Shown: positions 6,692 through 13,847 of the stretch, piece by piece
Layout of the letters: every line of letters begins with the position of its first letter
Position numbering within the stretch: the first letter of the stretch is position 1
Assembly: GCF_937921625.1 (NCBI RefSeq)
Contig: NZ_CAKZTI010000053.1
Coordinates: 1 to 30,992, forward strand
Reading direction: 5' to 3'
DNA length: 30,992 nt
Source of the DNA: an uncultured Campylobacter sp.
GTDB lineage: Bacteria; Campylobacterota; Campylobacteria; Campylobacterales; Campylobacteraceae
Position numbers and translations under genes: made by a program
Notes under the pieces: model-generated
What the model saw: the letters and a program-made list of their open reading frames with translations, nothing else
Database searches by the model: none
What the model was told of the DNA's origin: nothing

Positions 6692-8149
6692 CTAAAATTC
6701 CACTCGCGTCTTTACCTCAAAAAGCAGCTCGCCGTCCACCGCCTTAAGCCCGCCGCTCTTTATCATCTCGCGAATTTTACTCGTGCCAAAGCTGCTTTTT
6801 TGAAGCAAAATTTCAACCAAGTCTAGATTCCTGATCTCATAAATGCAGCGATCTATCAACTGCGAAGAGCCCAGATCGTCGAAGTAGAAAAATCGCCCGC
6901 CGTTTGAATAGACCCAGCCGTATAGCCCGCCGTGCACGCCGCCGACTCTGCGCCACTCGTGCGGCAGCTCGAGCGCGAAAAGCCCGCTTTTGCGAGCGAC
7001 CAGCCTGCGAGTGCTGCGGCCGCCGCCCCAAACTTCGGTGCCTTCTAAAAAATATATTCGCTCGCCGCTTTGAAACACGCTGCCACTAAGCGCGCGAACT
7101 TCGCCCGCAAAGGGATTGTCTGCCGCGCGCTTTTGCTTTCCGTCATTCTCGTCGAAATAATAGATGCCGCCAAGGGAGGCAAAAAGCAGATGGTTTGAAT
7201 GCGCAAGCTGCCTATTTAGCGGAGTATAGGGCGCGGCAGCTGGGTCAAATTTTAAATCGTTCGCAAAAACGTCGCCGCCTTTCGCATCCCACAAAAAATA
7301 GTCCAACCACTGCCTCAAAAGTTCGTAATGCCCGCCGTTATCCCGCGCATCTAGGCGCAGGTTTTTAAAATACACGTTCGCGCCGTCCGCGGCATAAACG
7401 TCGCTAGCGCGCCCATCGCTTCCCTCTATCTGGCGCAGGCTCGCGGCATCCGCGCCCGGCAAAACTTCTCCTTTATAAAACGCGCGAGAGCCCTGCGCAG
7501 CGTAATACACGCCCACGATTTGGCGCAGATCCGTAGCGTCGATTCGCTTAAATTTATAAACGTAGCTTTGCGGCTTGGGTGCATCCCAAAAGATATGCGC
7601 CAAGGTTTCATAAGTAAGCTTAAGAGCTCCCAGCGCGTCGTTCCACACCGCCTCGCCGTCGCAAAAATAGCTGATCCGTCCGTCGCTTACGTATCCGAAC
7701 GCCACGGCTTTCGTGCGCGCGGGCTCTAGCTCGCTCATCGCGATATTGCCGCAATATACGGCGTTTTTATCCGCCGCGACGTTAGAGCGATAGCCGGAGC
7801 CGAAATCCAAAACCCGAAAGCTCGCCGCATCCGCGCCCTGCATCGCAAAATAGCCCGCACCCACCACGAGGGCGTAAATTTCATCTCCTTTTTTGTAAAA
7901 ATCGCTGTATTTGATCTGCTCGTCGTCCCGCGGCGAGTAGTCGTCTGCGGAATTTATAACCGCAAACAGAGCGAGCGCGCTAAAAGCCGCAAATGCAAAT
8001 GTCGCGCCAAGCATGATCTTACGCCAAAGCGGCATGCCTCTAGGCCCGTCTTGCACCGGTTTACGATCTGCTTCCGCCTTGCGCGCCCTAGCTTTGTGCT
8101 TCTTTTGTGCGCGCTCATCCTTTGGCTCTTGCGTAAAATCCTCATACAT
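6692..8149 (-). CDS. DKNYY-family membrane-anchored protein
   Basis: 485 aa. A very basic and charged N-terminus (about 1-42, RAQKKHKARARKAEADRK) is followed by one membrane segment (about 45-66, IMLGATFAFAAFSALALFAV), giving an N-in topology with a large periplasmic domain. That domain holds degenerate DKNYY-type units, in which a Tyr/Phe-rich strand pair is followed by PGADAASLR-like turns: ADKNAVYCGN, GADAASFRVLD, GADAASLRQIE, GANVYFKN, GGIYYFDEND and GERIYFLEG. The family is common in Campylobacter, Fusobacterium and enterobacteria and has no assigned function. I chose ATG 8149 because GAGG lies 6 nt before it; an in-frame TTG at 8161 would put that site inside the gene. A TACAAT box lies 47 nt upstream. 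Confidence 0.8.
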   Translation of the reverse strand: MYEDFTQEPKDERAQKKHKARARKAEADRKPVQDGPRGMPLWRKIMLGATFAFAAFSALALFAVINSADDYSPRDDEQIKYSDFYKKGDEIYALVVGAGYFAMQGADAASFRVLDFGSGYRSNVAADKNAVYCGNIAMSELEPARTKAVAFGYVSDGRISYFCDGEAVWNDALGALKLTYETLAHIFWDAPKPQSYVYKFKRIDATDLRQIVGVYYAAQGSRAFYKGEVLPGADAASLRQIEGSDGRASDVYAADGANVYFKNLRLDARDNGGHYELLRQWLDYFLWDAKGGDVFANDLKFDPAAAPYTPLNRQLAHSNHLLFASLGGIYYFDENDGKQKRAADNPFAGEVRALSGSVFQSGERIYFLEGTEVWGGGRSTRRLVARKSGLFALELPHEWRRVGGVHGGLYGWVYSNGGRFFYFDDLGSSQLIDRCIYEIRNLDLVEILLQKSSFGTSKIREMIKSGGLKAVDGELLFEVKTRVEF

Positions 8150-8195
8150 CTTTTGCCTCAAATTTAATCTCGCCGCAGATTGCGCGGCACTTGAA

Positions 8196-8201
8196 ATTGT
8201 A
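8196..8201 (-). promoter_or_regulatory. -10 box for the DKNYY gene
   Basis: TACAAT on the minus strand (GTACAATTTC), 47 nt before the start at 8149. Confidence 0.35.
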
Positions 8202-8312
8202 CAAAAGCGCGGCTAAATTTATGAAATTTAACGCTACGGGCAAATTCTGATTCAACTCTTTGCGGCGCTAATTTATTTTACGAACGCCACAAAATCTCTG
8301 GCGAATTTTAAT

Positions 8313-8651
8313 TCAAATCGCTTCGTAGCCGCACGGAATCGGTGCCGTAACGCTTGCAAACACAAAGTCCTCATCGCCCGTATTTTTCATACCGTGGCAC
8401 TCTCCGCTTTTGGAAATGATTAGATCACCCGCACAGATCGGCACCTCCTCGCCCTTGCTCGGATAAAACACGCCGCGTCCGCTTAAGCAGATCCACACGT
8501 CATCGCCGTCTGGGTGAATATGCGGCGCTACGACCTGGCCGCGTTTGACGATCCAAACCGCGCCGCAAGTGGCCTTCGTAGTAAAAAATGTCGTTTTTAC
8601 GGCTCGCTCGTCGCTACAAATAGCATCTTTTATATGAAAAATTCTTTGCAT
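8313..8651 (-). CDS. Small single-domain cupin
   Basis: 112-aa protein with one cupin barrel. Motif 1 is VAPHIHPDGDDVWICLSGRG, with His44, His46 and Asp50/Asp51 as likely metal ligands; motif 2 is AGDLIISKSGECHGMKNTG, with His86 as the last ligand. The order PxHxHxxxDD...G then PxG...ECHGM is typical of small stand-alone cupins, whose substrates range from sugars to amino acids, so none can be named. The frame extends upstream to 8780, but AAAGGAGCGAAA directly before the ATG at 8651 decides the start. It stands alone, with a TAAAAT box 45 nt upstream. Confidence 0.85.
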   Translation of the reverse strand: MQRIFHIKDAICSDERAVKTTFFTTKATCGAVWIVKRGQVVAPHIHPDGDDVWICLSGRGVFYPSKGEEVPICAGDLIISKSGECHGMKNTGDEDFVFASVTAPIPCGYEAI

Positions 8652-8695
8652 TTTCGCTCCTTTAAGTTCACCGCATCCGGCGCGGTTTCGGCGGA

Positions 8696-8701
8696 ATTTT
8701 A
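8696..8701 (-). promoter_or_regulatory. -10 box for the cupin gene
   Basis: TAAAAT on the minus strand in ATGCTAAAATTCC, with GC just upstream as in other promoters of this window, 45 nt before the start at 8651. Confidence 0.4.
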
Positions 8702-9196
8702 GCATTCTTTTCGTGCAGCGAAAGTGAAATTTCAAGCGCCAAACTCGCAACATAACCTTAAATAAAAATTTTAAATTCACATTTCACTGTGCGATTTTTT
8801 TGGAGGATTGAAGATCGCATCTAAAAGTAAGAAGACGCATAAGCATGGTATTTGTGGATAGAATTTCGGCTTTAATTTAAGACGAAATTTTAAAAATTCT
8901 TATAAATTTAAAGCCGGCCTACGAGATAAATTTATTGAATTTGATATGAGCTTTGCTTGCGCGCTTTTACCACCCAGCTTAAAGCCAAATCGTAGCTTTT
9001 ATCAAAAACCTCGCGTGGCGTAGACTTTACGGCAAGCGCCAAGTCGGTTTATAAAGCTAAATCGGCTTATAAATAGATGCTACTACCTCCGGCTTGTTTT
9101 AGCAGATACGCATTTTTGCACCTCGAATTTTTGCACATTTTACGATAATGTTTTTATAGCGCGTAACATACTGATCACGAGCCGAGCGGGAGTTCA

Positions 9197-9229
9197 AAGA
9201 GATAGCGTTAGAATTTTGCACTATCTCTT
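9197..9229 (-). terminator. Hairpin downstream of luxS
   Basis: 9-bp perfect inverted repeat AAGAGATAG / CTATCTCTT with a 15-nt loop, 11 nt beyond the luxS stop. The T-tract after it is short (CTCTTTGAAC), so it is a weak intrinsic terminator candidate. Confidence 0.4.
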
Positions 9230-9240
9230 AAATTTCAAAA

Positions 9241-9744
9241 CTATTTTATCTTGCTTGGATCCAGCGCGATCTCGTCATTTTTGATTACGCCGATACCCTT
9301 ATTTAGCACGTTTTGCGCGATCTGTTTAGCTTCTGCTAGCGAGTGCATCGCGAAGGTGCCGCACTGAAATTTATTCAGCTCGGGGATATCTTTTTGAGAG
9401 CCCACGCCCAAAATATCCTTCATACTCGCGCCCCACGCCGCCGCGACGGCACTCTCGCTAGGCGCGCCGATCACGCTCATATAAAAGCCCGTGCGGCACC
9501 CCATCGGCGAGATGTCGATGATCTCGACATCCGCGCTATTTAGATGCTCGCGCATGAAGCCCGCGAAAAGATGCTCCAGCGTGTGGGTGCCGCGCTCACT
9601 CATAATCTCTAAATTCGGGCGGCAAAACCGCAGATCATAGACGCTGATTTTATCGCCGCTTTTGGTGCGCATGCTCTTTGCAAGCCGCACGCCAGGGGCA
9701 TTCATGCGGGTATGATCGACCTTAAAACTATCTAACAATGGCAT
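9241..9744 (-). CDS. luxS: S-ribosylhomocysteine lyase
   Basis: Cleaves S-ribosylhomocysteine to homocysteine and DPD, the precursor of AI-2, in the activated methyl cycle. The Zn/Fe ligands are intact: His54 and His58 in GTHTLEHLFAGF, with Glu57 as general base, and Cys128 in FQCGTFAMHS. Catalytic Cys83 is in SPMGCRTGFYMS. At 167 aa it is full length and cytoplasmic. AAGGAGAAAAT precedes the ATG and a TAAAAT box lies 29 nt upstream. It is a single-gene unit, divergent from a tautomerase gene. LuxS is patchy across Campylobacter species, so its presence helps species typing. Whether AI-2 signals here cannot be told. Confidence 0.97.
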   Translation of the reverse strand: MPLLDSFKVDHTRMNAPGVRLAKSMRTKSGDKISVYDLRFCRPNLEIMSERGTHTLEHLFAGFMREHLNSADVEIIDISPMGCRTGFYMSVIGAPSESAVAAAWGASMKDILGVGSQKDIPELNKFQCGTFAMHSLAEAKQIAQNVLNKGIGVIKNDEIALDPSKIK

Positions 9745-9772
9745 ATTTTCTCCTTAAATTCAGATCGTGGCG

Positions 9773-9778
9773 ATTTTA
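9773..9778 (-). promoter_or_regulatory. -10 box for luxS
   Basis: TAAAAT on the minus strand (TGTTAAAATCGCC), 29 nt before the luxS start. Confidence 0.45.
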
Positions 9779-9821
9779 ACATAAAATTTCGCACTTTCAG
9801 GCGCACAGACGAAATTTTGGC

Positions 9822-9827
9822 TACAAT
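9822..9827 (+). promoter_or_regulatory. -10 box for the tautomerase gene
   Basis: TACAAT in TTGGCTACAATTGCG, 24 nt before the ATG at 9851. It has the same GC-TA-AAT shape as the dut promoter. Confidence 0.5.
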
Positions 9828-9850
9828 TGCGTTTATTTTAAGGAGAATTA

Positions 9851-10060
9851 ATGCCCTACATAAACGTCAAAATCACCAAAGAACGTGGCGGCTTAAGTCG
9901 CGAACAAAAAGCAAAGCTCGTAAAAGACCTAACCGATGCCCTGGTAGCCGTGTTAGGCAGGGGCGAGAAAACCACGGTCGTGACGATAGACGAAATATCC
10001 ACTGACGACTACGCGATTGGCGGGCGGCTAGTAAGCGAAATCAGGGAGCGGCAGAGCTAA
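9851..10060 (+). CDS. 4-oxalocrotonate tautomerase family protein
   Basis: 69-aa tautomerase. After Met removal Pro1 (PYINVKITKE) would be the catalytic base. Arg11 is present. The strand that carries Arg39 in Pseudomonas 4-OT reads KTTVVTIDEIS and has Val instead. The hydrophobic active-site segment DDYAIGGRL corresponds to the usual FGIGG. The same substitution is present, from memory, in H. pylori HP0924, so this is the epsilonproteobacterial subtype, whose natural substrate is not established. Such proteins form hexamers of small subunits. AAGGAG precedes the ATG. Monocistronic, divergent from luxS. Confidence 0.9.
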   Translation: MPYINVKITKERGGLSREQKAKLVKDLTDALVAVLGRGEKTTVVTIDEISTDDYAIGGRLVSEIRERQS

Positions 10061-10384
10061 GCTCGCGCGTCAAGCTAACTTTGAAAAGTTAAATTTTAGA
10101 ATTTTAAAATTTTCATGCAAAATTCTACGCGGCAGGCTCCGCTTTTAAGGGAATAAAATTTGCGATAATCCCCGCTTGCAAAATGAAATTTTACGCTAAA
10201 TTCTATGCTGCAAAATTCCAAAAAACCAACCGAGCGAAAATTTTAAAGCGGATCTAATGGTGAAATTCTTTGAAAAAACCGGCAAGATAGAATTTATGCA
10301 AGTTTTAAAATCTTACTAGATAAAATTTAAGCCTCGCAAAGTTTAAAATTTCGCAAAATATAAATAGACAATATTCTTAGCGAG
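10061..10384. other. Gene-free interval dense in RAATTY
   Basis: 324 nt between the convergent tautomerase and YhbP-like genes. I counted 13 RAATTY words in 10081-10380. The only frame starting with ATG worth noting (10258) encodes 20 residues and has no ribosome site. Confidence 0.5.
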
Positions 10385-10798
10385 CTAGCGCTCCCAAATT
10401 AGTTTTTTGCCGAAAGTTAGGGTATTATCGGTCATTTTCATCCAATCGATTCTGATAGTAAAAAAATCAGTCTCCATCGCGCGCGCAAACGGGAAGCGCT
10501 TAAGATATAGCGAGGTTTCGCGCTCATCCGCGCTACGGATATGACCGCAAATCTGCACGCCTTTGATCCTACCTACAAATTTCGTATCCAGTGCAACTGT
10601 GGCCGCAACTCCGCGGTTGGCAAAGACTGCTTTGATATGCTCGGAGTCGCTCGCGCTTGCGATGATGAGCTCCTTATTTTGCGGATCGTAGGCATAAAAT
10701 GCACTGCAACAATATGGCAGATTATTGCGCAAAACTCCGAGAGATAGAAGTTTCATCCTGCCTAAAAACTCGTCGAATTTATCCTGAGCGGCACACAT
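10385..10798 (-). CDS. YhbP/UPF0306-type FMN-binding split-barrel protein
   Basis: 137 aa, pyridoxamine-phosphate-oxidase-like split barrel. The match to E. coli YhbP is clearest at the ends: SAFYAYDPQNKELIIAS, RIKGVQICGHIR (YhbP: IRGVQFKGEIR), YLKRFPFAR and the C-terminal MTDNTLTFGKKLIW (YhbP: FTDNTLGFGKKMIW). YhbP has no settled function; flavin binding is a family inference. The start at 10798 is fixed by AAAAGGAGG six bases upstream; a longer frame to 10828 would include that site. Its promoter, TATAAT at 10820-10825, lies back to back with that of dut. No operon partner. Confidence 0.85.
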   Translation of the reverse strand: MCAAQDKFDEFLGRMKLLSLGVLRNNLPYCCSAFYAYDPQNKELIIASASDSEHIKAVFANRGVAATVALDTKFVGRIKGVQICGHIRSADERETSLYLKRFPFARAMETDFFTIRIDWMKMTDNTLTFGKKLIWER

Positions 10799-10819
10799 TT
10801 TAAGCCTCCTTTTTGCTAA

Positions 10820-10825
10820 ATTATA
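10820..10825 (-). promoter_or_regulatory. -10 box for the YhbP-like gene
   Basis: TATAAT on the minus strand (TTGTATAATTTAG), 22 nt before the start at 10798, so the leader is very short. Confidence 0.5.
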
Positions 10826-10846
10826 CAATGATTTTCTTTTATTAGC

Positions 10847-10852
10847 TATAAT
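10847..10852 (+). promoter_or_regulatory. -10 box for dut
   Basis: TATAAT in TTAGCTATAATCG, 27 nt before the dut ATG. The same 11-mer TTAGCTATAAT occurs before sotB at 28723-28733. Confidence 0.6.
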
Positions 10853-10878
10853 CGCGAGCCAAAATTAGGAGAATTTTT

Positions 10879-11568
10879 ATGGAAAATTATAAAAAAGTAA
10901 AAGAGATGTTTTTGATGCAGCAAGCCCTAAACGACGAAACAAACGGCGTGGGCTGGGAGGACGGCTATACAAAAAACGGCAAACTTATCAACTGGAAGCG
11001 CTGCATTTACATGGAATGCGCAGAGCTTATCGATAGCTTTGCGTGGAAGCATTGGAAAAATATCTCTGCAGCGCCGGACGTGAATAATATCGTCATCGAG
11101 ATCGTTGATATTTGGCACTTCGTGATGAGCTATATTTTAGAGCAATATTACGGCGGCAAAGACATCGACCACATCGTAAGCGACGTCACGGCAGTAAGCG
11201 GATTTGCGGAGTTTAGCTCCTACGCCTACGATGTGCGCGAATACAGCATCTACGAAATCGTAAACGACATCGAGCTCATAATCCACGAAACAAGCGGATT
11301 TGAGCTGCAAATCGGCGAGCTTTTGACCGATTTTTTCCGCGTGGCGCTAAAATGCGGCGTGAGTCTCGATATTTTATTTGAAAAATATATCGGCAAAAAC
11401 GTGCTGAATAAATTCCGTCAAGACCACGGCTACAAAGAGGGCAGCTACCGTAAAATCTGGGGAGACCTTGAAGATAACGAGGTGCTAATCGAGGTGCTAT
11501 CAAAAGGCACAGTAAGCGCAAACGAAATTTACGAGCAATTGCAAAAGATCTACGACGCGACGAAGTGA
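10879..11568 (+). CDS. dut: Dimeric dUTP diphosphatase
   Basis: Hydrolyses dUTP (and dUDP) to dUMP, keeping uracil out of DNA and feeding dTMP synthesis. It is the all-alpha dimeric class related to MazG, not the trimeric class. The Mg-binding ExxE...ExxD set is Glu46 and Glu49 in YMECAEL and Glu74 and Asp77 in IEIVDIWH. Nucleotide-contact segments NGVGWEDGYTKNGK and NWKRC precede it, and GYKEGSYRKIWGD lies near the C-terminus. At 229 aa it equals the C. jejuni enzyme (Cj1451 from memory). AGGAG is well placed. Monocistronic with its own TATAAT promoter. Confidence 0.95.
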   Translation: MENYKKVKEMFLMQQALNDETNGVGWEDGYTKNGKLINWKRCIYMECAELIDSFAWKHWKNISAAPDVNNIVIEIVDIWHFVMSYILEQYYGGKDIDHIVSDVTAVSGFAEFSSYAYDVREYSIYEIVNDIELIIHETSGFELQIGELLTDFFRVALKCGVSLDILFEKYIGKNVLNKFRQDHGYKEGSYRKIWGDLEDNEVLIEVLSKGTVSANEIYEQLQKIYDATK

Positions 11569-11593
11569 AGTCGTGGGTTTGCGCGCGAGATTT

Positions 11594-11616
11594 CCCTTTG
11601 AAATTTTAAAAAAGGG
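11594..11616 (+). terminator. Weak hairpin after dut
   Basis: CCCTTT / AAAGGG inverted repeat with an 11-nt AT-rich loop, 25 nt after the dut stop, followed by CTTTGATTTGG. Only a six-base stem, so tentative. Confidence 0.3.
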
Positions 11617-11810
11617 CTTTGATTTGGAATTCTGCAGTTTTGTACCTAAAATTTTACGCAATGTCAGCTTATCTATAAGTGGCAAAATTCCGCGCAGCAA
11701 GCAAATAAATATTCGCAACAGGTAAAAACATAGCTAGATCTAGCCTCCCTTTACACACTATAAATGAGCAGATTAAACGCAGGCAAGCGATCAAAGCATA
11801 AATTTCGTAT

Positions 11811-11816
11811 TATAAT
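11811..11816 (+). promoter_or_regulatory. -10 box for the EI24 gene
   Basis: TATAAT in CGTATTATAATGC. It lies 132 nt before the chosen start at 11949, which implies an untranslated leader of about 125 nt. Confidence 0.5.
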
Positions 11817-11948
11817 GCAAGATGAGCCGGCTAAAGCAAGCGAATGAGCCAAGCGGGCGGATTAATGAGGCGCTTTCGTGCGGTAGCCAAATTGCTCAGC
11901 TCAAATTCCGTCGCAAAAGTCGCTAAAATAACGCAAATAGGAGCATAC

Positions 11949-12689
11949 ATGGGTAGAATTTTTAATTTGGCAAAGCAGGATTTTTTTACGCGAAAGTTCA
12001 TTTTGCTCTCGCTATTGCCGCTTATGTGCTCGCTCATAATCTTAGGCACGCTCGCGTTTTTCGGTGGTAAAGAGCTTTTTGACGCACTTTCGCAGGGCGC
12101 GCAAAGCGGCGATTTTAGCTTCTTGGACGAACAGCGCTTCCCGGTAATTGCAAAAATTCTAAGCTTTGCTGCTACGAAGTGGATTATCGGCGCGATTTTT
12201 TCGGTGTTTGCCAGCTTTGCGGTGCTGATGCTTAGCGTGTTTTGTGCGCTTATCATCGCAGCCTTTCTGACGCCCGCAGTTACTAAAGAGATCAACACGC
12301 GCCACTACCACCTAATCCGCGCGGATGAAGCGAGCACGGCGCGAGTGTTGAAACTAACGGCTCTTGAAATTTTAAAATTTTTAGTGATTTTATTTATCTG
12401 TTCGGTGCTTTTGTTTGTGCCGGTAATAAATTTATTCATAATCAACGTGCCGTTTTTTTATATCTATTACAAGCTGGTTCTAATCGACGTCGCTTCAAAT
12501 GCGTTAAGCGCGAAAAGCTTCGAGCGCTCTTATAAAATGGGTGGCGGATATAAATTTGCCCTAAGCGCTTTTATTTTTTATCTGCTGTGTTTGATCCCGC
12601 TGGTAGGATTATTTTTCCAGCTATTTTTCATCATCTTTTTGACGCACGTAGTGCTGATAGACGAAAGCGCCCGCAATAAAAATCGCTAA
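11949..12689 (+). CDS. EI24-domain (CysZ-like) integral membrane protein
   Basis: 246 aa, inner-membrane. Hydrophobic segments lie at about residues 17-38, 75-112 (long, probably a hairpin pair), 140-175 and 215-238. The pattern of FFTRKFILLSLLPL at the N-terminus, a polar stretch with ITTPAV-like LTPAVTKEINTRHY, and SFERSYKMGGGYKFALSAF before the last hairpin is that of EI24/CysZ proteins. E. coli CysZ is a sulfate channel, but epsilonproteobacterial members are uncharacterised and transport of sulfate is not shown. The start with AGGAG five bases upstream was preferred over ATG 11844, whose extra 35 residues are not membrane-like. Confidence 0.75.
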   Translation: MGRIFNLAKQDFFTRKFILLSLLPLMCSLIILGTLAFFGGKELFDALSQGAQSGDFSFLDEQRFPVIAKILSFAATKWIIGAIFSVFASFAVLMLSVFCALIIAAFLTPAVTKEINTRHYHLIRADEASTARVLKLTALEILKFLVILFICSVLLFVPVINLFIINVPFFYIYYKLVLIDVASNALSAKSFERSYKMGGGYKFALSAFIFYLLCLIPLVGLFFQLFFIIFLTHVVLIDESARNKNR

Positions 12690-12727
12690 AGATTAACTAA
12701 AATCAATGAAAAATTTTGAAATTTTCA

Positions 12728-12733
12728 TAAAAT
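12728..12733 (+). promoter_or_regulatory. -10 box for the small CxxC protein
   Basis: TAAAAT in TTCATAAAATAGTG, 30 nt before the ATG at 12763. Confidence 0.35.
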
Positions 12734-12762
12734 AGTGCGAAATTTTTTAAGAAAGGATTTCT

Positions 12763-12966
12763 ATGAAATCAGGTGATATTTACATTTGCAATATTTGTTC
12801 GCTAAAAAGTAGCGACGATGAAAATGCGGTCTTTATCAAGGCGCATAAAAACGGCGAGACGGTGCATATCTGCACATCCTGCATGCCTAGCGTCATCCAC
12901 GGCTCAGGCATGGTCGTAAAAAGCAACTCCGAGATCGAAGAAGAGCTCCAAGACGCTACAAACTAG
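12763..12966 (+). CDS. Small two-CxxC (zinc-ribbon-like) protein of unknown function
   Basis: 67 aa. Two CxxC knuckles, Cys9-Asn-Ile-Cys12 and Cys37-Thr-Ser-Cys40, flank a 24-residue beta-like stretch, the spacing of a minimal zinc ribbon or rubredoxin-type site. The tail IEEELQDATN is acidic and probably helical. I do not recognise the family. AAGAAAGGA lies 5 nt before the ATG and a TAAAAT box lies 30 nt upstream, so it is very likely expressed. Monocistronic, between the EI24 gene and the octamer repeat. A zinc-binding adaptor or an iron site are both possible. Confidence 0.7.
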   Translation: MKSGDIYICNICSLKSSDDENAVFIKAHKNGETVHICTSCMPSVIHGSGMVVKSNSEIEEELQDATN

Positions 12967-13022
12967 CTGCTAGCATCACTTGCTGCGGTGCGTTTTAATT
13001 TGTCTATTAATCTGCGCGCCGC

Positions 13023-13078
13023 AAAATTCCAAAATTCCAAAATTCCAAAATTCCAAAATTCCAAAATTCCAAAATTCC
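13023..13078. repeat. Tandem octamer repeat, 7 x AAAATTCC
   Basis: Seven perfect head-to-tail copies of AAAATTCC with no mismatch, flanked by GC on both sides. It lies between the convergent small CxxC gene and yciA. Perfect copies suggest recent slippage, so copy number is likely to vary between strains. Each unit contains AAATTC, one form of RAATTY. No CRISPR features: the unit is too short and there are no spacers. Confidence 0.97.
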
Positions 13079-13243
13079 GCCTGCGAGATTTTCCGCCAAA
13101 ATACTGCACAGCAAAATTCCGCGCTTAAAATTATAAAATTTTACGCAGCAAATTCTGTGCACTAAGCTTATCCCACATAAGAATTTTCGCGTTATAAGCT
13201 TGACGCTAAAATTCCTTGAGCTAAAACTAAAGTCTGAAAAATT

Positions 13244-13663
13244 TTAAAATCCGTGCAGCCGCTTGATCTCTGCGCTGATCGGCTTTTTTTGGCCTAATTT
13301 GGTCACGCTTACGTAGGTTGCGATCGCGCTGGTTACGTGCAGACACTCGCGAAATCCATCCTCGCCCAGTCGTAGCGCTGCGACCTCGATCTGCACGCGG
13401 ATAGAGGTATTTCCTACGCTTAATACTTTTGCGTAGCAGCTGATGACATCGCCGATAAATACGGGCTGCTTGAAAGTTACCTCCTGCATCGAGATCGTCA
13501 CGACCCGCTCGGGCGCTATCTCGCGCGCCGCCGTCGCGCCCGCTAAATCGATCTGCGCTAGTATCCAGCCGCCGAAAATATTGCCCGAGCTATTCGTATC
13601 CTTAGGCAGCGCTACGACCTTGATGCGCGGCTCGCCGAAATCGTCTAAGTTTAAATCGCTCAT
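13244..13663 (-). CDS. yciA: Acyl-CoA thioesterase, YciA type
   Basis: Hotdog-fold hydrolase that releases free acid from acyl-CoAs, cytoplasmic, usually hexameric. 139 aa. The YciA signature ALPKDTNSSGNIFGGWILAQIDLAGA (about 19-44) contains catalytic Asp22 and the GGW turn. It is followed by ERVVTISMQEVTFKQPVFIGDVISCYAKV and NTSIRVQIEV. E. coli YciA has MPADTNANGDIFGGW and GDVVCCYARC at the same places. AAGGAGTAAAA precedes the ATG. Divergent from ciaB, with a TAAAAT box 29 nt upstream. In C. jejuni the homologue is, from memory, Cj0915. The physiological acyl-CoA is not evident from context. Confidence 0.92.
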   Translation of the reverse strand: MSDLNLDDFGEPRIKVVALPKDTNSSGNIFGGWILAQIDLAGATAAREIAPERVVTISMQEVTFKQPVFIGDVISCYAKVLSVGNTSIRVQIEVAALRLGEDGFRECLHVTSAIATYVSVTKLGQKKPISAEIKRLHGF

Positions 13664-13691
13664 TTTTACTCCTTAAATTTAAAAATCTCGC

Positions 13692-13697
13692 ATTTTA
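13692..13697 (-). promoter_or_regulatory. -10 box for yciA
   Basis: TAAAAT on the minus strand (GGTTAAAATGCGAG), 29 nt before the yciA start. Confidence 0.45.
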
Positions 13698-13723
13698 ACC
13701 GCGCAAATTTAACACTTTTTCGA

Positions 13724-13729
13724 TACAAT
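13724..13729 (+). promoter_or_regulatory. -10 box for ciaB
   Basis: TACAAT in TTCGATACAATCGG. It lies 119 nt before the chosen start at 13848, giving a leader of about 110 nt. Confidence 0.45.
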
Positions 13730-13847
13730 CGGCAAAAATCTATGTCGAAATTTTAAAATTTTAAGCGGATGCGAGGATGGAATTTTGCTCGCGAAGCAGA
13801 CACATTCCGCTCGTAAAAAGACGATAAAACGACAAAAAGGATACGCG

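Larger units (their letters stand above)
8652..9240. other. Gene-free interval between cupin and luxS
   Basis: 589 nt with no supported gene. It holds the cupin promoter at its left end and a luxS terminator-like hairpin at its right end. A GGAGG at about 8802 precedes only a 17-codon frame starting with TTG. Confidence 0.5.
11569..11948. other. Intergenic region and long leader of the EI24 gene
   Basis: 380 nt from the dut stop to the chosen EI24 start. It holds a weak hairpin (11594-11616) and a TATAAT box (11811-11816), then about 125 nt of apparent leader. The EI24 frame stays open through the leader from an ATG at 11844, which has no ribosome site. Confidence 0.5.

Noticed and set aside
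8803..8866. GGAGG followed by a TTG frame
   Set aside because: The frame has only 17 codons and no coding character.
10258..10320. 20-codon ATG frame in the gap before the YhbP-like gene
   Set aside because: No ribosome site, very short, and the sequence is dominated by RAATTY words.
13023..13078. CRISPR array
   Set aside because: The unit is 8 bp with no spacers and no cas genes nearby, so it is a simple tandem repeat.
12980..13165. Frame encoding a KIPKFQNS repeat peptide
   Set aside because: It is only the translation of the octamer array; no start signal and no conserved part.
13785..13847. Upstream TTG extension of CiaB
   Set aside because: It would add 21 basic residues and place the AAAAAGG ribosome site inside the gene; ATG 13848 gives the family's usual length.
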